A stretch of DNA of 5,784 nt from Synechococcaceae bacterium WBB_10_009 (GTDB lineage Bacteria > Cyanobacteriota > Cyanobacteriia > PCC-6307 > Cyanobiaceae), in NCBI GenBank assembly GCA_010030955.1, contig RHBP01000108.1, positions 1 through 5,784 on the forward strand, in the 5' to 3' direction. The notes under the pieces are model-generated. The model made no database searches. It was given only the letters and a program-made list of their open reading frames with translations, and was not told where the DNA came from. Position 1 is the first letter of the stretch. Each line of letters begins with the position of its first letter. Of the stretch, positions 4,401 to 5,784 are shown piece after piece. A program made the translations under genes and the position numbers.

Positions 4401-5784
4401 CTACAGGGCGATCGGTTCGACGCCGCTCACCACCGGCGCCACGGCACTGAGCTCCAGGTCGGGGTGGTCCTCCCGCAGCTGGTTGAGGTTCCACTCGTTC
4501 TTGAACAGCAGCACCGGCCGATCCCAGGCGTCGCGCACGGTTTTGCAGTTGAAGATGCGCCCCACCGCCTCCAGGGCCGGCCAGCCGCCCACCACCCAGC
4601 GGGCCACGCAGAAGCCCAGGGGTTCCAGCCGCGTCTGCACCCCGTATTCGTTCTCCAGGCGGTACTGCACCACCTCCAGCTGCAGCTGGCCCACCGCCGC
4701 CAGGATCGGGTCGCGCTTGCTCTGGTCGGTGTCGTAGAGGATCTGCACCGCCCCCTCCTCCCGCAGCTCGTTCACCCCCTTGCGGAAGCTCTTGAACGCC
4801 GAAGGGTTGGGGTTGCGCAGCCAGGAGAAGATCTCCGGGCTGAAGCAGGGGATGCCCTCGTATTCGAGGCGAGGGCCGGCATACAGGGTGTCGCCGATGG
4901 CGAACATGCCCGGGTTGTTCAGGCCGATCACATCGCCGGGGTAGGCGTCCTCCACCACCTCGCGGTCCTGGCCGAACAGCTTCTGGGGCCGTGAGAGGCG
5001 AATGGTCTTGCCGGTGCGGGCGTGCTGCACGGTCATGTCCTTCTCGAACTTGCCGCTGCACACCCGCACAAACGCCACGCGGTCGCGGTGGCGGGGGTCC
5101 ATGTTGGCCTGCAGCTTGAACACAAAGCCGCTGAAGCCCGGGGCCACCGGGGCGATCTCACCGGCGCTGCTGCTGCGGGGGGTGGGCTTCTGGGCCAGCT
5201 CCAGGAAGGCATCCAGGAACGGCCGCACGCCGAAGTTGGTCATGGCCGAGCCAAAAAACACCGGACTCAACTCACCGGCGTGCACCAGCTCCAGGTCGAG
5301 CTCGTTGCCGGCGGCCTCCAGCAGCTCCAGCTCCTCAAGGGCCTGCTCCAGCAGCTCCGGCTCCACCAGACCAGCGCTGCGGGCCTCCTCCACGCTGAGG
5401 CGCTTCTCCTCGGAGGCGCGGCCGCGCTCGGCCCGCTCAAACACGATCACCTGCTGGCTGCGGCGGTCGATCACGCCGCGGAAACGGTCGCCGCTGCCGA
5501 TCGGCCAGTTCACCGGCCAACAGGCCAGGCCCAGGTCCTGCTCGATCTCATCCAACAGCTCCAGGGGTTCACGCCCCGGGCGGTCCATCTTGTTGATGAA
5601 CGTAAAAATTGGGATGCGCCGCATGCGGCACACCTCAAACAACTTGCGGGTCTGGGGCTCGAGGCCCTTGGCCGCGTCCTCCAGCATCACCGCGTTGTCG
5701 GCGGCCGCCAGGGTGCGGTAGGTGTCTTCGGAAAAGTCCTGGTGGCCGGGGGTGTCCAGCAGGTTGATGGTGCTGCCGCTGTAG
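4401..5784 (-). CDS. prfC: Peptide chain release factor 3 (RF3), N-terminus outside window
   Basis: RF3 is a translational GTPase that removes RF1 or RF2 from the ribosome after peptide release. The visible 460 residues run from just before G3 to the stop TGA (4401-4403). Motifs seen: G3 DTPGH (residues 10-14 of the fragment), G4 NKMD (63-66), G5 region SPVFFGSAMTNFGVRPFLD, then domain II (GFSGFVFKLQANMDPRHRDRVAF, PGDVIGLNN) and the C-terminal domain (GVQILYD-like AVQILYDTDQ, VGQLQLEVVQYRLENEYGV). These distinguish RF3 from EF-G. The frame stays open through the window edge with no start, so about 80-90 N-terminal residues including the P-loop and switch I lie beyond it. No frameshift was seen. 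The long plus-strand open frame opposite (5002-5721) is a shadow. Confidence 0.96.
   Translation of the reverse strand, partial: YSGSTINLLDTPGHQDFSEDTYRTLAAADNAVMLEDAAKGLEPQTRKLFEVCRMRRIPIFTFINKMDRPGREPLELLDEIEQDLGLACWPVNWPIGSGDRFRGVIDRRSQQVIVFERAERGRASEEKRLSVEEARSAGLVEPELLEQALEELELLEAAGNELDLELVHAGELSPVFFGSAMTNFGVRPFLDAFLELAQKPTPRSSSAGEIAPVAPGFSGFVFKLQANMDPRHRDRVAFVRVCSGKFEKDMTVQHARTGKTIRLSRPQKLFGQDREVVEDAYPGDVIGLNNPGMFAIGDTLYAGPRLEYEGIPCFSPEIFSWLRNPNPSAFKSFRKGVNELREEGAVQILYDTDQSKRDPILAAVGQLQLEVVQYRLENEYGVQTRLEPLGFCVARWVVGGWPALEAVGRIFNCKTVRDAWDRPVLLFKNEWNLNQLREDHPDLELSAVAPVVSGVEPIAL

Noticed and set aside
4324..5061. Minus-strand ORF extending the small protein upstream through prfC
   Set aside because: It overlaps intact RF3 coding sequence in another frame and has no family features; only the part from 4323 (or 4335) down is kept.
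5002..5721. Plus-strand Ser/Arg-rich ORF of 239 residues
   Set aside because: It is antisense to well-conserved RF3 sequence and has shadow-like composition.

Overview
This is a very GC-rich window with dense, short-spaced genes. Its gene content (DUF3531 protein, CPP1-like J-related membrane protein, lone EcfA-like ABC ATPase, Hsp33, RF3) points to a picocyanobacterium of the Synechococcus/Cyanobium group. That placement is inferred from remembered protein families and base composition, not from a search.

Layout from left to right. The 3' end of an unrecognised gene runs rightward (1-201) and meets rsmE (16S rRNA m3U1498 methyltransferase, minus strand) tail to tail. Upstream of rsmE on the same strand lies a DUF3531 gene. 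A 142-bp perfect inverted-repeat structure (975-1116) sits exactly at their junction, replacing the end of DUF3531 and the start of rsmE. Divergent from DUF3531 are two plus-strand genes, the ABC ATPase (1486-2163) and hslO/Hsp33 (2236-3156), probably co-transcribed. A strong 15-bp hairpin (3190-3227) separates hslO from the convergent minus-strand block: a CPP1-like J-related membrane protein (3318-4022), a small unknown protein (4099-4323) and prfC/RF3 (4401 to the window edge, N-terminus missing).

Most genes are housekeeping: rRNA modification (RsmE), translation termination (RF3), redox-regulated chaperoning (Hsp33), and a CPP1-like protein whose plant relatives affect protochlorophyllide oxidoreductase stability. 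No mobile element, CRISPR array, tRNA or recombinase was seen.

The most notable signal is the inverted repeat at the DUF3531/rsmE junction. Its two arms are 58 bp and identical. The 26-nt spacer, read on the plus strand, continues the DUF3531 protein in frame. So the 3' part of DUF3531 is present a second time in inverted orientation, and the native DUF3531 stop and rsmE start are missing. This is the signature of a two-step template switch, or of a fold-back chimera made during amplification or assembly. I consider an artefact at least as likely as biology, and a read-level check would settle it.
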